Shown in pieces: positions 6,785 to 13,511 of a stretch of DNA of 34,232 bases (the first letter of the stretch is position 1; every line of letters begins with the position of its first letter). A program made the translations under genes and the position numbers. The notes below the pieces were generated by a model. The model searched no databases. It was not told where the DNA came from and saw only the letters and a list, made by a program, of their open reading frames with translations. Source of the stretch: an uncultured Thiotrichaceae bacterium (lineage in GTDB: Bacteria; Pseudomonadota; Gammaproteobacteria; Thiotrichales; Thiotrichaceae); assembly GCA_902727945.1 (NCBI GenBank), contig CACVAV010000112.1, positions 1-34,232 of the forward strand. Reading direction: 5' to 3'.

Positions 6785-8155
6785 TCACTCAAACTCCTGG
6801 GTGTAAATATCCGGCGTGAAGTTCTCAAAGCGTGTGTACTTGCCCAAAAAGGTAAGGCGGCAGGTGCCGATCGGGCCATTACGTTGTTTGGCGATAATGA
6901 TTTCAGCCGAGCCTTTTTCGGCAGATTCCGGGTTATAGACCTCATCGCGATAGATGAAGATGATGACATCGGCGTCCTGCTCAATCGCTCCGGATTCGCG
7001 TAAGTCAGACATGATGGGCCGTTTGTTCGGGCGCTGCTCAAGGCTACGGTTGAGCTGGGATAATACGATAACCGGGCAATTCAGTTCTTTGGCCAGTGCT
7101 TTGAGGTTGCGTGACATTTCCGAGACCTCATTGGTTCGGTTATCACTTTTTCCATTGCCCTGCATTAATTGCAGGTAGTCGAGCACAACTAATCCCAGCG
7201 GGCCGTGTTCCCGGACTAACCGCCGGGCGCGGGCGCGTACTTCATTGGGTGACAGGCCGGGGCTGTCATCAATAAACATCGGCACCTCAGCAAAAATTTT
7301 TACAGCTGTGGCAATACGTGGCCAGTCTTCATCAGTCAATTGTCCGGTTCTGACTCTGTGCTGATCAACCCGGCCCATTGATGACAACAGACGTAAGGTC
7401 AATTGTTCGGCGGGCATCTCCAGACTGAAAACCGCTGTTGACATTTTGCCATGGGCTGCTGCGTACTCTGCGATATTCATCGAGAAGGTGGTTTTGCCCA
7501 TCGAAGGCCGTCCGGCCACAATGATCAGGTCGCCTTTCTGCAAACCCGAAGTCATTTCATCCAGCTCAGTGTAGCCGGTGGATACCCCTGTGATGGCAGA
7601 ATCCTGCTTGCTGAGTTCTTCGATGTGTTCCAGAGTAACTTTGATCAGTGACTTCAGGGGGCGGAACGATTTGGTGTTTTTTGCACCTTGTTCGGCGATT
7701 TGAAAGACATTTTTTTCTGCCTCATCCAGCAATTGTTTGCTGTCGCGCCCTTCGGTGCGGTAGCCTGAATCGGCAATATCAGTGCCCACGGTGATGAGTT
7801 GCCGCAGAATGGACTTTTCCCGCACAATATCTGCATAAGCGGAGATATTGGCTGCGCTGGGCGTGTCTTTGGCCATGGTGGCCAGATAGCTTAATCCGCC
7901 CGCATCTTCCAGCTGTTCATTCTCTTTCAGCCACTCACTCAGTGTGATGACATCCAGTGGTTTTTGGTTGTCAGCCAGCCAGCTAATTGAGCGGTAGATT
8001 AGGCGATGATCCTGACGGTAGAAGTCTTCTTCAGTCAGTTTATCACCCACCAGCATCCATGCCTCATTATCAAGCATCAGGCCACCGAGTACAGATTGCT
8101 CTGCCTCTATAGAGTGCGGGGGAGTTTTAAGTGATTCGTAAGTGTCTGCTACCAT
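6785..8155 (-). CDS. dnaB: Replicative DNA helicase DnaB
   Basis: A 456-residue ring helicase that unwinds DNA ahead of the replisome and stimulates primase. The N-terminal domain (about 8-115) begins TPPHSIEAEQSVLGGLMLD. The RecA-like motor domain (about 185-455) has Walker A GRPSMGKT (215-222), Walker B LVVLDYLQLM and motif H4 around SDLRESGAIEQDADVIIFIYRD. Length is slightly below the E. coli protein (471), and no intein is visible. It lies downstream of rplI, as in other gammaproteobacteria, but is separated from it by a strong hairpin, so it may be expressed by read-through or from its own promoter. The Shine-Dalgarno is weak. Confidence 0.97.
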   Translation of the reverse strand: MVADTYESLKTPPHSIEAEQSVLGGLMLDNEAWMLVGDKLTEEDFYRQDHRLIYRSISWLADNQKPLDVITLSEWLKENEQLEDAGGLSYLATMAKDTPSAANISAYADIVREKSILRQLITVGTDIADSGYRTEGRDSKQLLDEAEKNVFQIAEQGAKNTKSFRPLKSLIKVTLEHIEELSKQDSAITGVSTGYTELDEMTSGLQKGDLIIVAGRPSMGKTTFSMNIAEYAAAHGKMSTAVFSLEMPAEQLTLRLLSSMGRVDQHRVRTGQLTDEDWPRIATAVKIFAEVPMFIDDSPGLSPNEVRARARRLVREHGPLGLVVLDYLQLMQGNGKSDNRTNEVSEMSRNLKALAKELNCPVIVLSQLNRSLEQRPNKRPIMSDLRESGAIEQDADVIIFIYRDEVYNPESAEKGSAEIIIAKQRNGPIGTCRLTFLGKYTRFENFTPDIYTQEFE

Positions 8156-8212
8156 GCTAAGGAGTGTAACTGAAATGAGAGTGGGTTGGTTGTATTCCGG
8201 TGAGAATTTCAG

Positions 8213-8290
8213 CCGGATTTTATTATTTCAGCGAGCGCTAATATAATAAATCCGGACAACCAATGGTGTTAATTTCATGGTTGTCCGGAT
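8213..8290 (-). terminator. Strong hairpin after rplI with an overlapping alternative stem
   Basis: On the minus strand, arms at 8290-8278 and 8262-8250 pair over 13 bp without a mismatch (ATCCGGACAACCA and its complement; loop of 15 nt). They are followed by TTATTATATT, which fits an intrinsic terminator 45 nt after the rplI stop. A second inverted repeat (8213-8226 with 8243-8255, one bulge) shares the 8250-8255 segment with the first, so the two stems exclude each other. This could be a terminator with an alternative fold that sets read-through into dnaB (inference). Confidence 0.65.
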
Positions 8291-8334
8291 CGGTGTTGCT
8301 AAGCAGTTTGTCGGAAGGGGTACTTCCGGCAGGT

Positions 8335-8784
8335 TTACTCTGCTTCTACGATGATGACTTTAACCGTCGCATCGACATCAGTGTGCAGGTGAATGCCCAC
8401 TTCGTGTTCGCCAATCTGACGCAGCGGGCCGTCAGGCATGCGAATTTCACGACGCTCAACTTCAACGCCCGCTGCATTGATAGCATCAGCAATTTCGATA
8501 TTAGACACAGAGCCGAATAACTTGCCTTCACCACCGGTTTGAGCCGGAATGGTCAATACAATTTCTTCTAACTGTGTGCGACGTGCTTCAGCGGTAGCGA
8601 TAGCTTCGTTGGCTGTTTTTTCTAATTCAGCACGAATGGTCTCAAATTCAGCAACGTTTTCTTTAGTCGCCATTTTTGCCTTACCCTGTGGGATAAGGTA
8701 GTTGCGTCCAAAGCCGGAGCGTACGTTTACAATGCCACCCAGATCACCCAGGTTTGCAATTTTTTCCAGTAGAATGATTTCCAT
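8335..8784 (-). CDS. rplI: 50S ribosomal protein L9
   Basis: A 149-residue protein, the same length as E. coli L9. It begins MEIILLEKIANLGDLG and contains VNVRSGFGRNYLIPQGKA (about 19-36), the L9 signature that binds 23S rRNA. A long connecting helix (about 42-75) leads to the C-terminal domain (about 80-149). The ATG at 8784 is preferred to the in-frame GTG at 8793 because the latter lies within the Shine-Dalgarno (AAGGTGAG). It closes the rpsF-rpsR-DUF2232-rplI set, 108 nt after the DUF2232 gene, with a palindrome in that gap. Confidence 0.97.
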   Translation of the reverse strand: MEIILLEKIANLGDLGGIVNVRSGFGRNYLIPQGKAKMATKENVAEFETIRAELEKTANEAIATAEARRTQLEEIVLTIPAQTGGEGKLFGSVSNIEIADAINAAGVEVERREIRMPDGPLRQIGEHEVGIHLHTDVDATVKVIIVEAE

Positions 8785-8804
8785 CGTTCTCACCTTAATT
8801 TTAT

Positions 8805-8821
8805 TTCAGGCTAAGCCTGAA
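8805..8821. repeat. 17-nt palindrome just upstream of rplI
   Basis: TTCAGGCT-A-AGCCTGAA is a perfect palindrome around one central base, ending 20 nt before the rplI ATG and close to its ribosome-binding site. As RNA it would fold into a 6-bp stem with a 5-nt loop followed by AUAAAAUU. It may be an attenuator, a processing site or a protein-binding site; the sequence alone does not decide. Confidence 0.45.
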
Positions 8822-8892
8822 GAATTTCTAAAAGTAGCTGATTTGTTAAAGTAATGTATTAACTCAAGTTTGTCTGAAACACTGAGTTCTGC

Positions 8893-9783
8893 TCAACGTT
8901 TCCTGTTTGCTACGGCACCCCGAAAATTAGCGATGCTGTCAATGATGCCAAAGGCTGACAGCAAAATTCCCAGTTGTGCCGGCATTAGCAGCAGGGTTAC
9001 ATAAAAGCCAATTAACCAGCCTATATGCAGTTCCAATAGGTTATGCACACCATGCACCAGAGCTATTCCCTGAAACAGGAAAATTATCATTCCGGCAACG
9101 ATTATATCAATGACCAGTGGGATGTCGCTAAACAGGCCAAGGGTGATTAAAACAACCATCGCCAGTCCAAAGGGCTTACCGATGGATAATTCCCGAAACT
9201 CATCCCGGAAGCCACCGGGGTTATAGAGCATTGCTTGCCAGTGGCGGGCAATCATCAGTGAAATAATCAGTCCGACGTTCAGCCCGGCAACAAGAAATCC
9301 GGTGGTAAATCTGGCCATGGTGTCGATCGCTTTCTCAAGATCAATACCAGGGAACTGCTCTTTTATGATGGACATTTCGACCATCGGCATGAGCATTTCC
9401 TTCCAGAATGCACCGACATCACTGACGCTGGCATGAAACACAAGGATTATCGCAATGGATAATCCGAACAATGTGCTCAGTACACGGTGCCAGGATGTGC
9501 TTTGCTGCAAGAGTAAAGCCAGTGCTATAACAGCGCCCCATTGTACTAATGCCGAACCTAATGCAGTGATTGCCTGTGGCCGGATTAGCAATATCAGTAT
9601 TCCGATACAGACTCCGGCAGCCGCAGCAATTTTCAGACTGTTGCCTGCGCCACGGCGTAAGGTAATTAGTCCGATAGCAGCATTACTTAACAATCCAATA
9701 AGAGGCATGAACAAACCGGTCAGGGCAAACAGCACCACAAAAGCAAAAGCCTGTAGCGGACCTGCCATGATGAATGTGGCCAT
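8893..9783 (-). CDS. DUF2232 (YybS-like) integral membrane protein
   Basis: A 296-residue, highly hydrophobic protein with about eight predicted membrane helices (for example residues 8-35, 50-66, 70-90, 92-112, 165-185, 208-240 and 262-285). It matches the DUF2232 family, which sits between rpsR and rplI in many gammaproteobacteria; that position is kept here, 23 nt after rpsR. Its biochemical role is unknown to me. The start at 9783 gives MATFIMAGPLQAF and fits the short spacing from rpsR. Co-transcription with ribosomal genes suggests growth-linked expression (inference). Confidence 0.85.
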   Translation of the reverse strand: MATFIMAGPLQAFAFVVLFALTGLFMPLIGLLSNAAIGLITLRRGAGNSLKIAAAAGVCIGILILLIRPQAITALGSALVQWGAVIALALLLQQSTSWHRVLSTLFGLSIAIILVFHASVSDVGAFWKEMLMPMVEMSIIKEQFPGIDLEKAIDTMARFTTGFLVAGLNVGLIISLMIARHWQAMLYNPGGFRDEFRELSIGKPFGLAMVVLITLGLFSDIPLVIDIIVAGMIIFLFQGIALVHGVHNLLELHIGWLIGFYVTLLLMPAQLGILLSAFGIIDSIANFRGAVANRKR

Positions 9784-9806
9784 GTTCTTATCCTATTAAA
9801 GCCGGT

Positions 9807-10034
9807 TTATTTATGCTGATCAGTGTATTGCAGCAAAGCAAGGAAGCGGGCGCGCTTGATGGCAGTTGCCAATTGACGCTGATACTTAACCTTAGTCCCT
9901 GTAATACGACTAGGTACAATTTTACCGGTTTCAGTGACAAAGCCTTTCAGTGTTTCAAGGTCTTTATAATCAATCTCGGTAATACCTTCCGCAGTGAAGC
10001 GGCAGTATTTTTTACGGCGGAAATAACGTGACAT
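9807..10034 (-). CDS. rpsR: 30S ribosomal protein S18
   Basis: A 75-residue protein, the same length as E. coli S18, starting MSRYFRRKKYCRFTAEG and containing VPSRITGTKVKYQRQLATAI (about 40-59), the S18 signature. S18 pairs with S6 on the platform of the 30S subunit. It lies 18 nt after rpsF and shares its transcript. A complex of S6 and S18 is known in other bacteria to repress this operon through a leader structure, which may be present here upstream of rpsF. Confidence 0.98.
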   Translation of the reverse strand: MSRYFRRKKYCRFTAEGITEIDYKDLETLKGFVTETGKIVPSRITGTKVKYQRQLATAIKRARFLALLQYTDQHK

Positions 10035-10052
10035 ATTATTCTGTCTCCCGGT

Positions 10053-10508
10053 TTATTCGTCGGCAGTAGCGGCGGTTTCGTTTGATTCAGCATCAGCTTC
10101 AGTTGAAGCAGCAGGTGCGTTATCCGTAGATGGCTTTGCTGGCTCGTCATGATGTGATGGGCGGGATGGACGCTTGGCAGTTTTGACTTCGTTCTCTTTG
10201 CTTAAAAAAGAAGCTTCAGTGACTGCTTCGTCACGACGAATGGTCATGGTGCGAATAATCGCATCATTAAAACGGAAGATGCTTTCCAGCTCTTCCAATG
10301 TCTCAGCACCACATTCAATATTCATTAACACATAGTGTGCTTTATGAATTTTGTTGATCGGGTAAGCCAGTTGACGACGGCCCCAATCTTCTAAACGGTG
10401 GATAGAGCCATTGTTTTCGGTTATCAGTGTGCGATAACGCTCAGTCATAGCGGGAACCTGTTCACTCTGATCCGGATGAACCAGGAAAACAATTTCATAG
10501 TGTCGCAT
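10053..10508 (-). CDS. rpsF: 30S ribosomal protein S6
   Basis: A 151-residue protein starting MRHYEIVFLVHPDQSEQV. The ferredoxin-like S6 fold occupies about residues 1-100 (DWGRRQLAYPINKIHKAHYV is the typical central part). Residues about 101-151 are a low-complexity tail rich in Ala, Asp, Glu, Ser and Pro, longer than the E. coli tail. The ATG at 10508 is chosen over a longer in-frame reading to 10589 because an excellent Shine-Dalgarno (AAGGAG) lies 6 nt upstream and the homologous protein begins here. It is the first gene of the rpsF-rpsR-DUF2232-rplI unit. Confidence 0.97.
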   Translation of the reverse strand: MRHYEIVFLVHPDQSEQVPAMTERYRTLITENNGSIHRLEDWGRRQLAYPINKIHKAHYVLMNIECGAETLEELESIFRFNDAIIRTMTIRRDEAVTEASFLSKENEVKTAKRPSRPSHHDEPAKPSTDNAPAASTEADAESNETAATADE

Positions 10509-10565
10509 GTAAACTCCTTGCGGATGATAAAGCCTCCTGCGTGCGATCGCAGTGAAGCAAGGTGG
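10509..10565 (-). promoter_or_regulatory. Putative S6:S18-type ribosomal leader before rpsF
   Basis: In the 5' UTR, CCTTGC (10562-10557) can pair with GCAAGG (10521-10516), which includes part of the rpsF Shine-Dalgarno. Inside it a second stem, CTGCG (10552-10548) with CGCAG (10541-10537), closes a 6-nt loop. An unpaired stretch ends in CCG next to the outer stem. Sequestration of the ribosome-binding site and a CCG in the bulge are the features I know from the S6:S18 leader. I assign it from these features without a covariance-model check. Confidence 0.5.
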
Positions 10566-10605
10566 CACTGACTTCTGGGAAGGCAACACCGTATAAAGGC
10601 GCGAA

Positions 10606-10634
10606 AGTATGTGTTAGCAGGTAGTGCTTGTCAA
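10606..10634 (-). promoter_or_regulatory. Sigma70-type promoter of the rpsF operon
   Basis: On the minus strand TTGACA (10634-10629, a perfect -35) is followed after 17 nt by CATACT (10611-10606, four of six matches to the -10). Transcription would start near 10599, giving a leader of about 90 nt that contains the hairpins before rpsF. Confidence 0.7.
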
Positions 10635-10919
10635 TGTGAATCGGTATGCATTGACCGTAAAAATGAAGTAAATCGGGCACTTGGTCAGCTTTGATGCGGT
10701 AAATTGGCTGTAGATGGTCTAGACTCGGAAGTGATTATTGAGGATCTAATATATTAGATAATAAAGAGGGGTGTAATTTGGGCAGTCAACTTTCAGTTGA
10801 GGCGTCTACCAGTGTGGGTGGGTTTTCTTGCGGTTTTTTGCTGGTTGAAGGAGATTCGCCGTTGTGGCTGGATCTTAGTGCTATATTGCGACAACTATTC
10901 ACGGCAGTTAGTTATTATG
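10635..10919. other. Intergenic region between divergent rpsF operon and kinase gene
   Basis: About 285 nt without a convincing gene. Apart from the 16-bp palindrome at 10744-10759 and a small CAACT/AGTTG hairpin near 10788-10798, I see no further structure. An open frame continuing upstream from the kinase to a TTG at 10797 encodes residues with no kinase-like features and is probably not translated. Confidence 0.5.
10744..10759. promoter_or_regulatory. Perfect 16-bp palindrome, candidate operator
   Basis: ATCTAATATATTAGAT reads identically on both strands. It overlaps GATAAT (10757-10762), a good -10 candidate for the plus-strand kinase gene. The size and symmetry suit a dimeric repressor or activator. 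The regulator is not identifiable from the window. Confidence 0.5.
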
Positions 10920-11864
10920 TTAGCTGAGAATAAGTCTTCCGGAATGAATGTTGTGCGGCTGCCGAACGTTGATATGCGGCTAGCTTATGACGTGTCGGCG
11001 TCTGAGTTTGCCGGCCAACTTGAGATTGCTCAGGAAGTCAGGCGTTTACTGTCGGAGTATCCACTGTCATTGCCGGGCTGGGTGATGCGGGAAGTATTGC
11101 ATAACAGCGAAAATGCGGTGATTTTTCTGGCAGAAAATCATCTGGGTGTGCAGGTTGCTATCAAACGGTTTAAATTTGATGTCAGCAAGATGTCAGAAGC
11201 GGCGCTTGAGTTCTTTATGACAGAAGCTTACACCCTGATGTCACAACATGATGTGCCGGTGTTGGTTAAGTTGCTGGATGCGGGCGTAGTGGATGACACA
11301 GCGGTATACCTGATGATGGAATACCTGCCCGGTATGACACTGAAAGACAAGTTGCAGGATGGTTCTGACGTGGAGCTTGATACGCGGTTGCTATGGTTTC
11401 GGCAGATTGTTGAAGCATTGGCCGTTATCCATGAGTCAGGTCTGCTGCATCGGGACCTCAAGTCATCTAATGTATTGATGCGTGAAGACGATTCTCCCGC
11501 CGTACTCGATTTAAGCATTGAAAGTCAGTTGTTGTCCGATTGCGGGTTTCTGAATGCCGATGAAATTTACTGCACACCGTTTTATGTGAGTCCGGAGCGG
11601 ATTATTGGCGAGTCTGCCAGTGTGTCCTCGGATCTTTATGCGTTGGGCATTTTGTTGTACGAAATGCTGACGGATGAAAAGCCTTTCCAAGGCGAAAGTC
11701 TGAGCGATATATTGACCGGGCACATGTTTAATCCGGCTCCGCCTTTGCCGAATCATTTGGCTGTTTATCAGCCTTTGTTAAGCCAGCTGTTGATAAAGTC
11801 ATCAGAACACAGATTACGTTCAGCACGACTGGTGTTGTCCGGTTTGGATAAAATAAGTGGTTGA
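10920..11864 (+). CDS. Hanks-type Ser/Thr protein kinase
   Basis: A 314-residue soluble protein. Its kinase domain covers about residues 55-310. Visible motifs are VAIKRF (ATP-anchoring Lys near 83), a glutamate in the C-helix region (FFMTEAYTLM), hinge MMEYLPGMTLKDKL, catalytic loop HRDLKSSNVLM (Asp near 180), DLS in place of DFG (Asp near 198), CTPFYVSPE for the activation-segment end and SSDLYALGILLYEMLT (region IX). The glycine-rich loop is not recognisable. About 55 N-terminal residues precede the domain; no membrane anchor follows it. I prefer the ATG at 10920, though no clear Shine-Dalgarno is present; a TTG at 10797 and an ATG at 10944 are alternatives. The substrate is unknown. Confidence 0.85.
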   Translation, partial: LAENKSSGMNVVRLPNVDMRLAYDVSASEFAGQLEIAQEVRRLLSEYPLSLPGWVMREVLHNSENAVIFLAENHLGVQVAIKRFKFDVSKMSEAALEFFMTEAYTLMSQHDVPVLVKLLDAGVVDDTAVYLMMEYLPGMTLKDKLQDGSDVELDTRLLWFRQIVEALAVIHESGLLHRDLKSSNVLMREDDSPAVLDLSIESQLLSDCGFLNADEIYCTPFYVSPERIIGESASVSSDLYALGILLYEMLTDEKPFQGESLSDILTGHMFNPAPPLPNHLAVYQPLLSQLLIKSSEHRLRSARLVLSGLDKISG

Positions 11865-11924
11865 CTCTCAATGGGTGACTATGGTTACTTGGCATGATGA
11901 TTGATTTCCGGAATTTTTTTACTC

Positions 11925-12218
11925 ATGAGCGAGCAGCAGAAACCACAGGGTACTTCTCAGGCCGAGAATAGCAAAACGTTTTGTGCACTTAACATTTTTA
12001 AATGGGTAGCTATGTTACTGATGTTTAGCATTGCATTCGGTGAGTTTTATATGCGGAGTGCTGATGATGTTAATTGGGTCTTTATTGGTTTTTGTGTGGT
12101 GTTCGGGCTGCTTCTGTTATGGGTCGGGCATATTTTGGCGCAGCACTCAATCGCTGCGGATCAGGCTTATAGACGAAGTAAGTCAGCTAAGCGTAAAGTA
12201 AAAAGAAGTCATTCATAA
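11925..12218 (+). CDS. Small two-helix membrane protein, unknown function
   Basis: A 97-residue protein beginning MSEQQKPQGTSQAEN. It has two predicted membrane helices (about 24-44 and 54-78) and a strongly basic tail (RRSKSAKRKVKRS). The ATG at 11925 is used because the upstream in-frame start is a TTG in an unlikely context. It lies 60 nt after the kinase gene on the same strand, so co-transcription is possible. I do not recognise a family. It may be an inner-membrane protein with both ends in the cytoplasm, judged by the positive tail (inference). Confidence 0.6.
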   Translation: MSEQQKPQGTSQAENSKTFCALNIFKWVAMLLMFSIAFGEFYMRSADDVNWVFIGFCVVFGLLLLWVGHILAQHSIAADQAYRRSKSAKRKVKRSHS

Positions 12219-12369
12219 ATCTGTTATATCTATAACCAGCCTGTTTCAGGTAGGTTTGTATGCGGTTATATTCAGGGTGTGTTTTGCTTTGAGTAGGGGG
12301 CGTCGCCAGCTGAGGGGTTAGGGCGATGTAAACAGTTTAATATCATCACAGCTAATAACAAAAATTATT

Positions 12370-12903
12370 ATGTTACGTTTTCTATTGTTGTTTCTTGTTG
12401 CTCAGGCCGTTTTGTTCGGTGTTGAGATCTTACAGCCTGTACAGCAGGCAATTATTCTGCCATGGACAGGCCTTCTGGCCGACATTAGTGGTTGGCTGAT
12501 GTCATTTTTTGATGGAAATGTACAGACCTACGGCAAGGTGATCCGGAGTGAGGTCAACGGCTTTGCTGTTTCGATTGAGCCGGGCTGTAATGGTGTCGAG
12601 GCGATGATTGTATTGCTGGCTGCTATTCTTGCCTTTCCTGCTCCCTGGTCACACAAGCTTAAAGGTTTGTTCTGGGGGTTTATTGCCATTCAGGGGCTGA
12701 ATTTGCTGCGTATTATTAGCTTGTTCTACCTTGGGCAATGGAGTAAGGAGCTGTTCGACTGGGCGCACCTGTACATCTGGCAGGCATTGATTATGCTGGA
12801 TGCATTGGTTGTATTTCTGATCTGGATTCGTTATTTGCCGGAAGAAGATAAGCATGATGAGCCGCCTGCGCCGGATACTACCGGATTAGAGGTAGCGGTA
12901 TGA
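12370..12903 (+). CDS. xrtH: Exosortase H
   Basis: A 177-residue multi-pass membrane transpeptidase-like enzyme of the exosortase/archaeosortase family. The three conserved catalytic residues are present: Cys73 in EPGCNGVEAM, Arg114 in NLLRIISLFYLG and His133 in AHLYIWQALIML. The short length and the companion gene that follows identify the XrtH type, expected to recognise proteins with a C-terminal IPTLxxWG-like sorting signal and cleave it during export to the cell surface. About five hydrophobic helices are seen. No clear Shine-Dalgarno precedes the ATG. The last codon overlaps the start of the next gene (ATGA). No substrate with an IPTL tail is encoded in this window. Confidence 0.85.
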   Translation: MLRFLLLFLVAQAVLFGVEILQPVQQAIILPWTGLLADISGWLMSFFDGNVQTYGKVIRSEVNGFAVSIEPGCNGVEAMIVLLAAILAFPAPWSHKLKGLFWGFIAIQGLNLLRIISLFYLGQWSKELFDWAHLYIWQALIMLDALVVFLIWIRYLPEEDKHDEPPAPDTTGLEVAV

Positions 12904-13511
12904 CCGGAAGGCCTTTGCATCGCTTTATGTTGGGGGTGCTGGTTTTTTTTCCCATAACATTTTTTGTCTGGTATTTAACGGCGACTTTTCACTTGGCGCC
13001 TGTTGCCTTGGTCACGGAGTGGGTCGTGAATGTATTGGCTCCGGATAGTCTTATGTGGCTGAAGCTGGATGGGCATACGCTGGTGATAGCTTCTAATTTT
13101 GGGTCCGATCAGGCCGGTCGTATCGTTTCCCCGCCACAAAATGGTGATTTGTTGGGTTTTCACCATAATCCTTTGGTTTACTGCTATAGCTTGCCTTTGC
13201 TGATGGCGCTAATTCTGGCGACGCCCGGGGATGATAAATGGCTTAACCTGATATGGGGTGCTTTGTTGATCTTTCCTACTGAAGTTTTCAGTATGGTGTT
13301 CAGTGTGCTAAAGGTACTGACTTTTGATGTGGGCGCGGCATTTCAGGCGCAGCAGGCATTTACGCCTCTGAAGGCCGATATGGTTGCGATGGCTTATCAG
13401 GTTGGGGCACTGGTATTGCCGATGATTGCACCGTTGTTGATCTGGATAGGATTGCACCGCCGTTTTATGATTGAATTGGCACCGCAGCTAAATCGTGTAT
13501 TTGCACATTAG
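12900..13511 (+). CDS. Exosortase H-associated membrane protein
   Basis: A 203-residue integral membrane protein with about four to five predicted helices (roughly 10-27, 31-47, 95-107, 115-137 and 165-187) and a central loop (about 50-90) predicted outside the membrane. Its start overlaps the xrtH stop (ATGA), which indicates translational coupling. It fits the small family known to accompany xrtH; its role is unknown and may be in substrate recognition or enzyme stability (inference). The 3' end overlaps the 3' end of the convergent DUF1853 gene by 47 bp, so the two genes share coding DNA on opposite strands. Confidence 0.75.
   Translation: MTGRPLHRFMLGVLVFFPITFFVWYLTATFHLAPVALVTEWVVNVLAPDSLMWLKLDGHTLVIASNFGSDQAGRIVSPPQNGDLLGFHHNPLVYCYSLPLLMALILATPGDDKWLNLIWGALLIFPTEVFSMVFSVLKVLTFDVGAAFQAQQAFTPLKADMVAMAYQVGALVLPMIAPLLIWIGLHRRFMIELAPQLNRVFAH

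Noticed and set aside
9455..9799. A 114-codon plus-strand open frame
   Set aside because: A shadow of the DUF2232 gene; it has no ribosome-binding site and no recognisable features.
10509..10589. A longer start for rpsF
   Set aside because: The extra residues are unrelated to S6 and include the leader hairpins. AAGGAG marks the ATG at 10508.
10797..10919. An N-terminal extension of the kinase from a TTG codon
   Set aside because: No ribosome-binding site, residues unlike any kinase region, and it would leave an implausible start. The ATG at 10920 is preferred.
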